Part shown: positions 11,301 to 21,288 of the stretch, in pieces
Layout of the letters: each line of letters starts with the position of its first letter
How positions within the stretch are numbered: position 1 is the stretch's first letter
From: Aspergillus flavus
Lineage: Eukaryota > Ascomycota > Eurotiomycetes > Eurotiales > Aspergillaceae
Assembly: GCF_009017415.1 (NCBI RefSeq)
Contig: NC_092409.1
Coordinates: 806,001 to 870,000 of the forward strand
Direction of reading: 5' to 3'
DNA length: 64,000 bases
Made by a program: the position numbers and the translations under genes
The notes under the pieces: model-generated
Database searches by the model: none
What the model was told of the DNA's origin: nothing
Seen by the model: the letters and a program-made list of their open reading frames with translations, nothing else

Positions 11301-13029
11301 CAAGCGCAATGTCCGTTATATAGTTGGCTACGCAGCCTTTGGGGTCTCCGCCACAGTCTGCTTCCTTTTACTGTACTGGATCTTTCTGGTTGAATCCATA
11401 CCTCGCACGTCTATTCGTTTACACAGAAGACTGCTGAAAGCTGTCACAGCAGCCCCTCTCTCGTCTCTCATTTTAGTTGATACCGGATTCATATTAAATC
11501 GCTTCAGCCAGGATATGTCTTTACTCGACATGAGGCTCCCGGGTGCGATGATACAGACTCTAGACGGTCTTCTTGATGCAATCGCTGAAGGTGTCCTAAT
11601 CGCGCAATCGTCCCCGTGGACAGCATTGACTTTCTTCCCTCTTTTGGCCATTCTTTACGCTATACAAAAGTTCTACTTGCGTACATCGCGGCAGATTCGA
11701 CACTTGGACCTTGAGGCAAAATCACCCCTTTTCACCAGTATCATCGAAACATGCGACGGTATTACTACGATCCGGGCATTTGCCTGGCAAGAAACTTTCC
11801 GTCAGCTCAACATGTCCCTGATCGACGAATCACAGAAACCATTCTATCTCATGTACTCAATCCAGTGCTGGTTAACCCTTGTTCTCAACTTACTGGTGAT
11901 GGGAATTCTTGTTGTTCTGGTTGCTTTGGCCGTTGAACTGCGCAACACATCTGGCGGCGCTCTTGGTGTTGCGCTCAACAATGTTTCCGCCATTAGCGCG
12001 ACTTTGGCATACGTTATTCAAGCCTGGACCTCGCTCGAAACATCAATAGGGGCTTTGGCAAGACTGAAAAGCTTTCAATCTGAAACACCGTCCGAGCATC
12101 TTCCAAACGAATGCCATGATCCCGGAAGTACGTGGCCATCGACAGGCATGATCCAATTCATTGATGTCACAACACAATACCGGTGGGTTATATTGTCTGC
12201 TCTTTGTGAATTCCCGGTCCTCAAGCTGCACATAGTACTCTAACATAATGCTTAGAGCCGACTTAAAGCCTGTGTTACACGATATCAACATCAAAATACC
12301 CTCGGGGGCCAAAGTAGGCATATGCGGGCGTTCAGGAAGGTAAAGCTGGAATTCCAATTTTCAATAATCCAAGAAAGAGTCTGTACCTAACTATCTTACA
12401 GCGGGAAAAGCTCCCTAATAATGAGTTTGCTGCGGCTAAACGAAATCACAAAAGGAAACATTTTCATCGACGACGTTGACATCACCCAGATCCCTCGAGA
12501 GACCATCCGACGCCAGTTGGCCGTATTACCACAGGACCCATTGATCTTGTCAGGGTCAATACGCTTGAACCTTGATCCGTTGCAAAAGCATACCGACGAG
12601 GCCATTACTTCTGCTCTTTCTCGGGTGGGAATGCTAAAATCATTGTTATCCAAAGGATTTGACCTAGACAGCCTCGTTAGGAAAGACACATTTTCTTCCG
12701 GTCAGCAGCAACTCATTTCCATTGCGCGGACATTGTTGAACCCATCTCCTATCTTGCTGCTCGATGAAGCGACGTCAATGATGGATATGCAGACAGAAGC
12801 GACTATCATGAACTTGGTCCGGGAGCAGTTCGGAAATCGTACTGTGGTTGCAGTGGCCCATCGACTTCATACGATAGTTGACTTTGATCTCGTGTTTGTC
12901 ATGTATCAGGGGACTATTGTTGAGTCTGGGACGCCGGCTGAGCTACTTCAGAATAGAGAGGGGTGGTTTACAAACTTATGGATGAAGCAAGTTCAGGATG
13001 GTGCTCAGCATGTCGATGAGCCTGCATAG
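8326..13029 (+). CDS. ABCC-type (MRP-like) full-length ABC transporter
   Basis: Six exons (8326-8544, 8609-9644, 9706-10875, 10931-12182, 12256-12339, 12402-13029) join in frame to about 1462 aa, the normal size of fungal ABCC multidrug exporters. The start is the ATG before ADQACDRAD; the following run, with FGPKVRGCRDETDF, is the usual N-terminus of this group. Layout is TMD0, TMD1, NBD1, TMD2, NBD2. NBD1 has Walker A GPVGSGKS (about residue 650), signature LSGGQRRR and Walker B LLLLDDITSG, with Asp where the catalytic Glu would be, as usual in ABCC NBD1. NBD2 has Walker A GRSGSGKS, a divergent signature FSSGQQQL and LLLDEATS with the catalytic Glu. It is an ATP-driven membrane exporter, probably for the cluster product or its toxic intermediates (inference). 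Confidence 0.92.
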
Positions 13030-13166
13030 TGCTTACGATGCCTAGATATAGTTGGTCTGGATGACAAAGACTAATCCGTGGTTTCGTCTATACCATTGGC
13101 ACTCCCAGGGTCTTAAAGTAGGGAAACAAAGTAGACAAACTGCAAGCAAGTCGGACTTTTAGACCT

Positions 13167-14302
13167 TCACAAATAAAAGAATAGGAAGATAATGCCTATA
13201 ATAAACAATACTCCACATACTATAGAACTTCTGGGAGCTGAATGAAGGGGCGGTGCTATTGCACTCCCTGGTGCAAGGTACCTATCCGAAGTACTCGTAA
13301 AGAAATGCAAACCCCCTGCTGCCAATCGAAAAGTAATAAGGTATGATTGCATGTCAGGAGACAGCGTTCCGGCATTCATCAGGCGCTCGAGTGCTGAGTT
13401 ATGACTTTCTTCCAGCGCAATGATCTGCCGCTTAATGGACTCAAGAGCTTCCTCCTCCGAAATGCCTTCTACCTGCTGAAGAAAAGCAACCGCATTTGCT
13501 CCTTTCCCTTGTTGAAAGTGCTCTTTGTCTTTGGGCCAACTAAAGTAATCATTACAGAGCGCCATCGCTCTTTCAAGTGGCCGAGTAACCTCTTCAATCA
13601 TAGACATAGACTCATCTGGAGCACGAAAATCCATGGCAAGACCAATAAACTTGGCGAATACGCTGTGCGGCTTTAGCACTGGATGTCTGGAATTTTATGA
13701 TGCTCTACTTACTGGAATCCACTGTAAACAAGTCGCCTCTCCATAAACTCCTCAAATGTAGAAGGAATGGGGCCCGGATCAATTCTCGATGCGTGATATT
13801 CTTGTGCAGAAATAAGCAACGACATCGTACTGGGATGATCAATGTCGAGTGTGTCTTCAACCAACCCCCTTTGGATTCTTTCATATGCAGTTTTAGCGGC
13901 TGACGGACGACAATCCACTTCTTTACCTAATACCCAGGCATCCGGCTCATCCAGTAGATCTGTCCCTTAGCGCAATGGATCAAGTCTAGTGAGTACTACG
14001 GTGTGGGAAAACTAACCATTATCAAGAAAAAGGAATTCAATGAATTTAGTCAGGATAGGAATCATCTGAGGAGGGCATTCTGGGAATACCAGGGATACAC
14101 AGTGCCCAAAGGGGCCTTGTGCACCTATCAATGGCCCACTTGATTGAGGTATGACTTTCTTCCACTCCTTGAGGTACTGTTTTCTTACTGCTTGGATTGT
14201 GGTTTCATCTTTGCGAACTCGAATTGGGAGAGTAGTAAATGAAGGACAATTTTTGAGAATCTCGGGTTTTAGTGGTTCTGAATATTGATAGTCGACCATC
14301 AT
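13167..14302 (-). CDS. Stand-alone class I terpene cyclase with C-terminal membrane tail
   Basis: Similar to the cyclase half of fungal bifunctional terpene synthases: SFTTLPIRVRK near the N-terminus, PFGHCVSLVFPECPP before the metal-binding helix, the metal triad NDYFSWPKD (an NSE-type motif with Asp for the last Glu), and TSTSDRY late in the domain. Such enzymes ionise a prenyl diphosphate and cyclise it. Exon 1 is 14302-14017 and the last exon is 13662-13167. The middle exon ends at 13713, but its acceptor is unresolved: 13917 or about 13888 keep the frame, while the acceptor at 13967 reads DNGTD (a good D(D/N)xxD) and then needs a 29-nt gap or an indel. With 13917 the protein is 328 aa. 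The fused trans-prenyltransferase domain is absent; instead the protein ends in about 19 hydrophobic residues at the extreme C-terminus, like a tail anchor. Confidence 0.85.
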
Positions 14303-14721
14303 GGGTGATATACTTGGGGATGACAAACTGAAGAGACACCGGGGGCTCTATTCAGCACGAACTGCTGGTTCGGAGTCTGATATTCAACGGATATTATAAA
14401 TTGTGTTTGACTGACTACGGGAGTAACCGCATCATAAATCACTTGACAGATAGCAGCAGCTCCGTAAATTGAATGCGAAATATCTATGCAAGGGATGAAA
14501 TATTGCCCCCTACCCCTTTACGTATGGTGGGTCAGCTCAGCCGCAGCTGTCGGATCGCCTCTATGGCGTGGTGATTGCCTGTATAGCGTGGTGACATCTC
14601 ACAAATTACTACGCACGGTCCTCCCCTTGCTTTTTGCTTATCAGTATGCCTTTTCTTCCACGTAGTCATTTAGCAATCGGAATATTCCCAATTTGAACTA
14701 TACTACTTTCTAAGCTTCCTG
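14303..14721. promoter_or_regulatory. Divergent promoter of the cyclase/cis-prenyltransferase pair
   Basis: This 419-bp spacer separates the two core biosynthetic genes. It carries an imperfect direct repeat, GCCTCTATGGCGTGGTGA (14557-14574) and GCCTGTATAGCGTGGTGA (14577-14594), with 16 of 18 matches and a 20-bp period, that is two helical turns. It could be a paired operator for the cluster regulator (inference). Head-to-head placement implies co-expression. Confidence 0.5.
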
Positions 14722-15676
14722 ATGTACTCTCAACTAATAAGAGATGAAGCCATCAATATCATTCGAAGGGGACCTGTCCCCCAGCATATCGCATTTATTA
14801 TGGACGGGAACCGACGGTATGCAAAGGGACACGGGATACCAACGGCAAAAGGGCATTATCTAGGTGCAGAAGCGATGTCAAACGTATGTTTGCCAGCTGG
14901 CTGAACACCACTCTAAACTGATCTAGCCAGCTAATCAAATTCAGGTTGTTGAAGCATGTTTTCTAAGTGGCGTTAAAGGTGTCACTGTGTACGCTTTCAG
15001 CCTTGAAAACTTCAAGCGGCCCAAAGAAGAGATAGTTCAACTTATGAATCTATTCAAGTTCCAGATCTATGAACTATGCAAGCCAGGAGGTCTAGCAGAG
15101 CGCTTCCAAGTTTCTATCAGAGTGTTAGGTCAGTTGGACCTTTTGGACGAGGATTTGAAGGCACTATTGCGTCAAATTATGGTGGACACCCGGAATCGGA
15201 CTGGGGGATTTATAAACTGCTGTGTTGCCTATACCTCCCGTGATGAGATAGTGACTGCCATGAGTAGAGCTGTGCGCTCCTCTCAACTTAAGCATTCGTC
15301 CGCGGATATCACGGATGAGGTTCTGACAAGATATATGTATACGGCTGACGATCCCGCAGTGGACGTATTGGTCCGGACGTCTGGTGTCAGTAGGTTGAGC
15401 GACTTTCTGCTCTGGCAGTGTCACGAAGACACTGATATTCAGATTGTGGACGCCATGTGGCCGGAGTTTGGCATCTATCATCTCTTCCTTGTCATAGTAC
15501 GATGGCAGAGAAAACAGATGAACATTGGCCAAGCCAATATTCAGACGGCGGTTGGTGGAGTGCTGATCTTTTTGGTTTCACTTGTTGCATTCATGGTTAT
15601 GTGCACATGCATATCTCGAGGTACATCACCATGGACCTTCAAATTGCCTCTATCCTGGACCTTGTCACTAGCGTGA
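14722..15676 (+). CDS. cis-Prenyltransferase (Rer2/DHDDS/UPP synthase family)
   Basis: Two exons (14722-14883, 14945-15676) join to 297 aa. All main family regions are visible: HIAFIMDGNRRYAKGHG (diphosphate and Mg binding, about residues 21-37), VTVYAFSLENFKRPKEEI, VRTSGVSRLSDFLLWQ and MWPEFGIYHLFLVIVRWQRK. The family adds isopentenyl diphosphate units with Z geometry and normally makes dolichol precursors. In the RTSG motif a Val occupies the place often held by a metal-binding Glu. I see no C-terminal RxG element, so it resembles the catalytic subunit that pairs with Nus1. After the WQRK run the frame continues about 50 residues, including a hydrophobic segment (TAVGGVLIFLVSLVAFMVMC), so it may be membrane-anchored. 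It is divergent from the terpene cyclase. It could be a cluster-specific substrate supplier or an extra dolichol synthase; position favours the former. Confidence 0.9.
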
Positions 15677-15970
15677 CTGTGGAGAGAATAAACATAATTC
15701 TATGTACTGTTACAATAGCTTACCTTAAGACAAGAAGATTCTATCTGGGATATCGTCTTGGATGCTAAATCTTAAGATCGTGATTCTATCAGCGCATGGC
15801 TGCTATAATAAACTAACTATCTAGCTACTTGGTTTAGTTATTAGTAAACTCATCTTAGTTTCATCATGACAATCGATAGACTCTAACACCCTGGTTGATT
15901 GTTGGATGACCGGCTCGAGGATCTAGGCGCCAGCAGCGCGACCAGGATAAGCTCAAAGAGCACGTGCGAT

Positions 15971-15992
15971 TTAGTCATCAGTATAAGCTAAA

Positions 15993-16023
<31 letters not shown>

Positions 16024-17118
16024 CTTCTTCTTCTTCTTCTTCTTCTTCTTCAGAGGTTTCCTCTGAAGTCTCTCGCACCGTGTCTCCATCGTCGGAAAAG
16101 CCTTCAGAAACTTCCTCGAGTTCCTCATCCGTGACGTCTACCACGCCACTCATGGCGGCGATCAAATTCAAAACCACTGCATTTACAATAGATCAAAGGA
16201 TGGGAGTGGCATAGCCTCCGGATCCCGGGTCGTCATCGTCACGAGTTGGCCGGAGTAGATAGGTTGATCTGTGTCGCAATTCCACAGCTTAGCATTGTAG
16301 GGACTTGCCTTCAGATCTGATGGGAGGGAGGGAGCCACGCACATGTCCATCTCTTTCGAGTAGGCTCGACGAGGTAGCCACCAGAACCGCATTGTAAGTG
16401 ATGTCTTCTCCTCAGACATCTTAACGGGTTCAAAGGCCAGGCGTGCCGAGCCCCAGAGGTCATGCACAACGGTCGAGAGGCACAGTAGGTTTTGAGGTAC
16501 CTCTGTGCCGTTAGGGCCGATGATATCCTTCTTCCACCTATCGACCGTCTCCAAATCCCAGAAAATTTGCAGGATATTCCAAAACTTCTCCTTTTCCCAT
16601 TCGGCTTCAATTCCCAACGCAAACGGGTAGATGTGGCATACCTGGACGGGTTCACCCATCTTTATAATGGCACAGCACCCAATATATCTCTCTTCGGCCA
16701 TGTCCCTGACAGCTAGAGACCACTCCAGCCGCGGACGTTTACTTCGAGATCTAAGCTCCCCCGTTGACTTTCGTTTGCGTGACGTTGTTGGGGACGCCGC
16801 AAGTGCGGATGTGGATTCGGTTGGTTCGACCGGTTGTTCTATGGTTTCTGTAGGCTCGTTTTTTCTCGACGAGCGAGCAAGCCATGCCTTCAATGCATCC
16901 ATACAAAGCCGGGTGTTCATCAAGCTAAGTTTAACTAAAGATTTGAACATAATATCCGACTCCAGGTGTTCTACTCTTCTCCGTAGAGACTCGAGGTCCC
17001 CTAGCCATAGCAGCGCATGTGTTGCAGAATCAACATACTTACGACCGATTGCGTGGCTAAGTCGTTGGATAAGGTGCAACCTCTCCTCCGACAAGAGTTC
17101 GGGAGCAATAGAAGCCAT
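15971..17118 (-). pseudogene. HNH-nuclease domain protein, C-terminus cut by a stop codon
   Basis: The open part (17118-16183, about 311 aa, starting at the ATG of MASIAPELL) has an N-terminal helical region, a basic patch (RKRKST...RSKRPR) and then an HNH_2-type domain: CHIYPF, NLLCLS and HDLWG supply the H, N and H, followed by LTMRFWWLPRR. This is a large fungal family of unknown role. The frame stops at TAA (16185-16183). In the next bases a second frame resumes with LNLIAAMSG and an acidic, Glu-rich tail to 15971, the usual C-terminal continuation in relatives (from memory). A nonsense change plus a 1-nt slip would explain this. The truncated product may still be made, since the HNH core is intact. 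Confidence 0.65.
15994..16051. repeat. (CTT)n microsatellite
   Basis: About nineteen uninterrupted CTT units. On the minus strand it reads GAA and would encode a glutamate run at the former C-terminus of the HNH gene. Length polymorphism is expected. Confidence 0.95.
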
Positions 17119-17468
17119 CGGCAAGACTGTTGTATCGCAGATTAGACGAAGATAGAGGTGCCCAGTACGCTGTCAGAACACAGTGGTGGAGCAGACGAGG
17201 AAGAATATTGGCGAGTCATATCCCTTCCTAGGAGGCGTTGTGGGTCGCGAACAGCACGCTAGTCCACATCAAGATGTACAGGCGATGACCAAATACGTAT
17301 TCAATACATAAAATATATTCATCGTAACTTATATTCATCAACCAAGTCTTGTAGGTCAAGACGTCTGGTTCTTCAACTGGTTCTGTAGAGGAATCACAAA
17401 GATTTTCTCATTCACAGGTTGAACTAGGATGAAGTGAACTATAAATGAGTAGAGTAAAAATGAAAAAT
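17119..17468. other. Gene-free stretch
   Basis: Spacer between the HNH gene start and the 5S rRNA gene. It should hold the HNH promoter. Nothing else recognisable. Confidence 0.4.
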
Positions 17469-17587
17469 ACATACAACAGGAGGGATTCGCTGGTGGTCAC
17501 CCACCCAACTACTAACCTCCCGGCGTGTGGCTTAAGTACGGCTGAGCGGACGGGAAGCCCTGTTCTCCACACCCTATGGTCGTATGT
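17469..17587 (-). rRNA. 5S ribosomal RNA
   Basis: The minus strand reads ACATACGACCATAGGGTGTG at its 5' end, then the conserved internal control region AGCCGTACTTAAGCCAC and GGGTGGGTGACCACCAGCGA, ending CCTGTTGTATGT followed by a T run (ATTTTTC) that can end RNA polymerase III transcription. Length is about 119 nt. The 5' and 3' ends pair (ACATAC/GTATGT). In Eurotiales the 5S genes are scattered singly, which fits this isolated copy. It closely matches the Aspergillus-type 5S sequence as I remember it. Confidence 0.95.
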
Positions 17588-18095
17588 ACTAAACATTTAT
17601 TTGGAGAGGTTTATATACAGCGTTTACTATATAACAGGATTCTTAGGTTTCAATCAGCCTGTCATACTTCAACAGTGGCATAATAATAGCCTTGAAGAAT
17701 AATATTTCTTGAAAGTTGAATATTCTATGAGGTCCCTCGTACGTTAGAGTTTTGGCTGTCCATAAAATTACCAGCGATTGCTGTTCTTGATCCGAGTAAA
17801 AGCGGCTATATATATTTTTGTAATGTCGCAAGTATCATTTGGAAGTCGGGCAAACCTGACAAAATGTCACCATTACATTAGTAATTATCTTCATTATTGC
17901 AATGTTGATGTTTATCATATGTCTAAACTTTATGTTCAGTGTTCTCTTGCAGGATCCTGATGAAAAAACGAGGAAGATAGAAAGAAAAGTAATTTAAGTT
18001 TAGCTTAGTGGTATCAACGTCTACTGCTATAGCTCCATAGCGGACATCTCTCCTCAACATGACCCCGTTCATCGGACTGCCGGTACTGTAGCTTG
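17588..18095. other. Gene-free stretch
   Basis: AT-rich spacer between the 5S gene and the 3' end of the kinase-like gene. No coding frame with recognisable motifs. Confidence 0.4.
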
Positions 18096-18914
18096 CTACA
18101 AGCTGTTCGTGCTTCCGTGGCAAATGTTCCCTTCGGAGACATCAAACGGCTCAGCCAGGGTATGTGACTGAGGTGACTCTCCGTAGGGGTATCGCCAGAT
18201 GTTGAAGGCCTCCACATAGATATTGTCCTCCTCCACCGGAATAGAAGTTTTACTATTTGGATCCGTAAAGCCGATAAAGGTAAGGTCAACTAGATATAGC
18301 TTGTCTGCTGCCTTGTCGTACCGTAGAAAGCTGGGATGCTGCTCCTCCAGTTTGTATCCCTTTTTTCGCATGAACCTATGAAATTGCGTGTTAGAATTAC
18401 CTACTCTCATCACTAGGAAAAATGATATACTGGAAGCTTACTCTAATATACGAGCTAGCTGGCTTCTGATGCTGGCTAGCTGCCTGTCCGACAGTTCATC
18501 GCGGATCTCATCGACATCCTCCCCCGGAACAGTACCCATGACGAGAAAGAAGACAGCACCTCCGTCAAATGGCCATCTGAGACCTTGATACTGTCCCCAG
18601 TGGGCCACATACTTCGGTCCATAGCCGACATTACCAAGACGCTCTGCAGCATCCACCTCACAAGAGAAGTGGTCTATAGCGATCTCCCTTTCTTCCTCGG
18701 GATTGTCAAAGTCGAAGTATTTCGGGTTTAACTCGTAACGAATCTTCACCATATGGGGCTCCGCTGTCTCGGTGTTTTCTGCGAGGGCAAGGACATGTCG
18801 TTGGCCCATTCTATTATCGAGGACCTCTGTTAACTGCTCCTTGATTTTATATTCCTTTCCGTCGAATTGTATGACTGTGCCGGTACAGTCAAAATTCCAG
18901 ATTTCCTCATCCAT
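18096..18914 (-). CDS. Protein kinase-like fold protein of a fungal-specific family
   Basis: Two exons (18914-18442, 18375-18096) join to 250 aa. The N-terminus carries FDCTGTVIQFDGKEY. The middle has VKIRYE (possible ATP-lysine strand), EVDAAERLGNVGYGP and FFLVMGTVPGEDV (hinge-like), and the second exon has HPSFLRYDKAADKLYLVDLT, comparable to a catalytic-loop/metal-loop region. A canonical HRD is missing: the catalytic-loop equivalent reads EQHPSF and the DFG equivalent reads VDLT, so activity is doubtful. Aspergillus genomes have many such short kinase-like proteins of unknown role. A partial relative lies at 21190-21288. Assignment is by recalled family resemblance. Confidence 0.7.
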
Positions 18915-19680
18915 GGTACGAATGTGAAGTGTTGGTAAGGTGGGTATGGCAAACTAGAAGTGGGTTTATAAACAAAATAAAGTGCGAGAAGAGATTTGGT
19001 GGATATCTCGTGGATATTGAATGAATATAGCATGCATGGAATCACCTTGTTCAAATTTCCCTGATGTCGGTAGGCAACAACTACATCATCTTCACATCAG
19101 CATAACCGAATCATTTTTTCTACAGACTGAGGCAAATACAGCAGTAATACCTGGTTAGCTCAACTTGGTTGAACTATTGAATTGCCCTCTATGCACTGCT
19201 TCTCAACGCTATCCAGTCTTTTTCATCAATACCCAAAATCCTCATACTCATAATGACAAGACGTAATTTGGATTGGATGAAGGAGAAACATGCCCAATTG
19301 CATGCACTATTTACTGTTGGCCTTCATTTCTAAGCAATGCCGAGGAATGTAGGTTCCTGCAAGGAAGAAAAGACAGCGAATATACAGCATTACGTTCATC
19401 AGATAGAATTGAATAGATATCCTCCTTTCCCTTCTACCGAAGGCTTTCCAATCGTATATATGGCGAACATTTTCCACTATCTAGATTTCCCAATACAGTA
19501 TCATCTATTACTAGCATCCAGTCCATCATATAACTGCCAAAGTACTCTCGGCCCAGCTCTCAGAATCATAGCGCAGCTTTCTCTTCTCTCCATTTCCTGA
19601 AATTCTTACCGATGTGAACAGAGGGACAAAGTACGCTGTTAATTCTTCATTACTCACCTGATAGCAGTAGAGTTTGACAC
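18915..19680. other. Gene-free stretch with a short repeat
   Basis: Contains the element CGAGAAGAGATTTGGTGGA at 18985-19003, which recurs at 21133-21151 with further similarity on its right side. No gene was recognised. Confidence 0.4.
18985..19003. repeat. Dispersed repeat, copy 1
   Basis: A 19-bp block identical to 21133-21151. Both copies lie next to a kinase-like N-terminus but in opposite relative orientation, suggesting a local rearrangement. Confidence 0.7.
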
Positions 19681-19789
19681 AGTCAAGATGAAGTGGCTGA
19701 ATAGGCTAGAAAAGACAGTGGACTTTGTCGACTTCCCCCTATCCACCAGTGCCGATCAGAACCCCAAGCCCGATTAGAAGGTTTATTTC

Positions 19790-20760
19790 TAGTGTGAAAA
19801 CGGTCTGCGAGGCATTGCGCATCGATTCCACGACAAGGATGCCGAGCTTAACCAGCTGCGTGGTAAGACAAACAGCCTTAGAAGAGGCTGGATAAGGTGG
19901 TTCTTCCGGCGTAAAGAGAAAGTCAAGAAACAAAAGCCCTGACTAGGCCACTACCTGCTCCTGAGGAGCGATGCCCAATCCCTGACTATCCTAGTAAGTT
20001 GTACAAAACCCATACGTTTACAGTATAACTAATATAAACAGGAGCTACACTGTCAGACTGTGATCTAGCGCTCGGGGACTTGATTCAAAATGAAGCACTC
20101 AATCGAGCTCGAGTAGAAATTTGACTTGGATGTCCGCTCGGATGCAGATTGGCTAGATCTCTAAATAGCTATAAGGCGATACGTAGCTAACGAGGTCGGG
20201 CCCTTGAGATGTCTGAGGACAAGACATCCTTTACAATGCGGTTCTGGTGGCTATAAGGCTACGATTCTGAAGGCTAGTGGAACCATCGGCATTGGAATGA
20301 ACTTGCTGTTTAGGCACTGTTTACCCAAAATGTCTGCAACATAATTGGAGAAATCGTACAGGCTTTGGGCTACAGGGTCAATTTTGCCGATTAATACAGC
20401 CACCGTAGAAGCCACGGCAAAAGCAAAGGAAAGCGCACCCCAATTCGCTCAAAGACGGTTCCAGATATTGTCGTGGTACGTAACCCGAATCATGATATCG
20501 GCGTCCTTGGCGAGATCAAAACAGCTTGGACATTTATGTCCAAACAGAAGCAGGCCTGGAAGGAGTTTCTCTGTGGTAAAATGGGAAACTTATCACTAAC
20601 ATCCAGTACAAAATAGGCTTCTGGCGAAACTGGATAAGGGCAAGTGATACGATACATGGATGATTACGACTGTCTGTGTGGTTTCTTCACCACATATGAC
20701 TACATGCGCGTTATAAGAGAACCGACGACTACCACTTCGCATAAAGCATCCTAATATCGG
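19790..20760 (+). pseudogene. Decayed PD-(D/E)XK nuclease-like protein
   Basis: Pieces of one protein family can be read in shifting frames: GDLIQNEALNRAR (about 20078-20115), TQNVCNIIGEIVQALGYRV (about 20323-20380), EATAKAKESAPQFAQ, then after a one-base shift VPDIVVVRNPNHDIGVLGEI with a following Lys (about 20456-20520) and WKEFLCGKMGN, and finally YMDDYDCLCGFFTTYD (about 20655-20700). The PD...E-x-K arrangement is that of PD-(D/E)XK nucleases. Several in-frame stops and at least two shifts show it is dead. An earlier piece, LRGIAHRFHDKDAELNQLRG (about 19800-19860), may belong to it. Family identity is from memory of fungal proteins, so the name is tentative. Confidence 0.55.
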
Positions 20761-21132
20761 TCTCCATACGGGAGTGCTTCATCTCTTTGGCAATTCTGTC
20801 TCCAGAAAGGACTTAAGGTCAAGAATAAACCTTTACCTTGGGTGAGGTTGTAAAAGATCTACAGACATGATTCGGTAACGGACCATACCTTGCTGTCTAA
20901 AGCAATCAACGGCGGCTTTACTCCAAAACTGGACTGTGCATCCTTGATATCACTGAGGAAGCATAGCCCGAATATGAGTGATCATGAAGATGTCTTAGGA
21001 GGGAAGTGTGAACAGCAGCCATTGGGATACCGACTTCATTGTATCGGCGAGGCTGGCAAGGATGAAGCGGCCAGATCGATGAAATGTTACAAGTCGCAGA
21101 GGTATCGCCCTGTTTAAGAACAGAGTATACCA

Positions 21133-21151
21133 CGAGAAGAGATTTGGTGGA
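21133..21151. repeat. Dispersed repeat, copy 2
   Basis: Second copy of the block at 18985-19003, just upstream of the kinase-like fragment. Confidence 0.7.
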
Positions 21152-21189
21152 CGATGGCATCGCGTGCATATTGAATAGATAGAGCATTG

Positions 21190-21288
21190 ATGGGGTTCTC
21201 GAGTTTTGACTGTACCGGTACAGTCATAAAATTCGACGACAAGGAAGTCAAACTCACGGAGCAATTAACAGAGGTCCTTGATAATTGA
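21190..21288 (+). pseudogene. N-terminal fragment of the kinase-like gene family
   Basis: The frame from 21190 reads FDCTGTVIKFDDKEVKLTEQ and then LTEVLDN before TGA, clearly related to the first 35 residues of the gene at 18914 (FDCTGTVIQFDGKEY...LTEVLDN). Nucleotide similarity ends soon after the stop. Only the N-terminus remains. It lies downstream of the nuclease-like relic in the same orientation, so the two may once have formed one gene or pair. Confidence 0.7.

Noticed and set aside
9061..12243. ABC gene considered as two half-transporters because of separate frames
   Set aside because: All joins across introns keep frame and give one full-length ABCC protein.
14945..15676. cis-prenyltransferase C-terminal extension as an unspliced intron
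   Set aside because: No convincing GT...AG pair removes it and restores a short end; the hydrophobic run is kept as coding, with the doubt stated.
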